The notes under the pieces are model-generated. The model had not been told where the DNA came from. It did not search any database and saw nothing but the letters and a program-made list of their open reading frames with translations. From positions 372,001-436,000 of the forward strand of contig NZ_JAMBOB010000006.1 of the NCBI RefSeq assembly GCF_023715415.1: DNA of 64,000 nt. Direction: 5' to 3'. Of the stretch, positions 63,582 to 64,000 are shown one piece after another. Position numbers and translations under genes: made by a program. Positions within the stretch are counted from its first letter, which is position 1. Every line of letters starts with the position of its first letter. This DNA is from Neobacillus niacini (GTDB lineage: Bacteria; Bacillota; Bacilli; Bacillales; Cytobacillaceae).

Positions 63582-63815
63582 ATGAAGCGGATTATTGCTT
63601 TACTTATATTAGTTATTCCAGGCTTTCTAGCTGGTTTTGGGATTAAATTAATGCGCGATATGACATTCGGGATTCTTCAAAGCCCAATCCCATTCTTATG
63701 GCTGCAATTTCTATTAGGTCTCATTCTATTTATTGGTGGTTTAGCTTTTGTCGCAGGATTCATATTTCACCGTGACAGAAAAAGTAATAAGGTACAGGAT
63801 CGATTTAAAAAATAA
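63582..63815 (+). CDS. yqzF: YqzF, DUF2627 membrane protein
   Basis: A 77-residue protein with two membrane segments (about 4-22 and 38-63) separated by RDMTFGILQSPIPF, and a basic tail (HRDRKSNKVQDRFKK). It matches the YqzF/DUF2627 family in length and position between bkdR and yqiK. GGAAGG precedes the ATG. No function is known. Confidence 0.88.
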   Translation: MKRIIALLILVIPGFLAGFGIKLMRDMTFGILQSPIPFLWLQFLLGLILFIGGLAFVAGFIFHRDRKSNKVQDRFKK

Positions 63816-63840
63816 AAAGAGGCCATTATGGTCTCTTTTC
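63814..63840. terminator. bidirectional terminator between yqzF and the phosphodiesterase gene
   Basis: AAAAGAGGCC (63815-63824) pairs with GGTCTCTTTT (63830-63839) with one G-U; T and A tracts at the sides. Confidence 0.75.
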
Positions 63841-64000
63841 ATATTGTTTCCTAATTTTCAGAGCCTTTACTGGGTCATCTGTAATAATCGAAGTACAGTT
63901 TAGTTTATATAACCTATGCATATCAGCATCTTTATTTACGGTATAAGGTCTGACTGCTACTCCATTTTCGATTGCACCTATGATAATGTCATCCGTAATC
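63826..64000 (-). CDS. yqiK: glycerophosphodiester phosphodiesterase, C-terminal part (cut by window edge)
   Basis: The last 57 codons of a gene read from the right. The segment runs ITDDIIIGAIENGVAVRPYT and later LYKLNCTSIITDDPVKALKI, the typical C-terminal strand-helix of GDPD-fold phosphodiesterases, where the conserved TSIITDDP lines the barrel exit. Such enzymes release glycerol-3-phosphate from glycerophosphodiesters. B. subtilis YqiK occupies this place next to yqzF. The N-terminal catalytic residues are outside the window. Confidence 0.85.
   Translation of the reverse strand, partial: ITDDIIIGAIENGVAVRPYTVNKDADMHRLYKLNCTSIITDDPVKALKIRKQYEKRP

Overview
The window is a stretch of Firmicute chromosome from an endospore-forming member of the Bacillaceae. 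The evidence is the AT-rich sequence, strong AGGAGG ribosome binding sites, many TTG and GTG starts, the forespore sigma-F operon, the spoVA and spoIIM genes, a Prli42 miniprotein, an MciZ cell-division inhibitor, and gene order that follows the Bacillus subtilis lysA-spoVA-spoIIA-drm-xerD-fur-spoIIM-nudF-yqk-yqj-yqi-bkd region almost gene for gene. A Neobacillus- or Mesobacillus-like genome is my guess; the sequence alone does not fix the genus. No tRNA, rRNA, insertion sequence, prophage or CRISPR array was seen.

Layout. 0-3.2 kb: a YjcZ sporulation peptide, ypuF, an orphan ribT, a tiny membrane peptide, a palindromic intergenic repeat and lysA. 3.3-9.4 kb (minus strand): the sporulation block dacF-spoIIAA-spoIIAB-sigF, a terminator, then spoVAA-spoVAB-spoVAEA-spoVAF, in which spoVAC, spoVAD and spoVAEB are missing. 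9.5-17.5 kb: nucleoside salvage (drm-pupG-pdp), xerD, yqzK, fur with a PerR-type box, spoIIM, an EndoQ-like nuclease and nudF. 17.5-24 kb: mciZ, yqkF, yqkE, a thiolase-scoA-scoB ketone-body module, yqkD, a cluster of short palindromes, yqkB and a CDGSH protein.

24-28.2 kb is an accessory catabolic island for gentisate: a flavin hydroxylase, a DinB-superfamily protein, a fumarylpyruvate hydrolase and gentisate 1,2-dioxygenase, read from a divergent promoter region carrying repeated TAGTGAA elements. The one step without an obvious enzyme, maleylpyruvate isomerisation, could be supplied by the DinB-family protein using bacillithiol. 28.2-40 kb follows the yqj block: an SOS-regulated YolD/Y-polymerase pair, yqzH, yqjQ, yqjP, a proline T-box and proI, a glycosyltransferase, an attenuator-like leader and yqjM, rnz, zwf and a second Y-family polymerase.

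40-63.4 kb is dominated by branched-chain amino acid and propionyl-CoA use. BkdR (sigma-54 activator), a clear -24/-12 promoter, and ptb-bcd-buk-lpdV-bkdAA-bkdAB-bkdB convert valine, isoleucine and leucine to acyl-CoAs. Downstream, mutA-mutB-meaB with mce and a carboxyltransferase subunit take propionyl-CoA to succinyl-CoA. Between them lie an arginine-type ABC transporter with tandem ARG boxes and a CodY-like box, bacilliredoxin brxB, an L,D-transpeptidase and prli42. The right end holds yqzF and the C-terminal end of a glycerophosphodiester phosphodiesterase.
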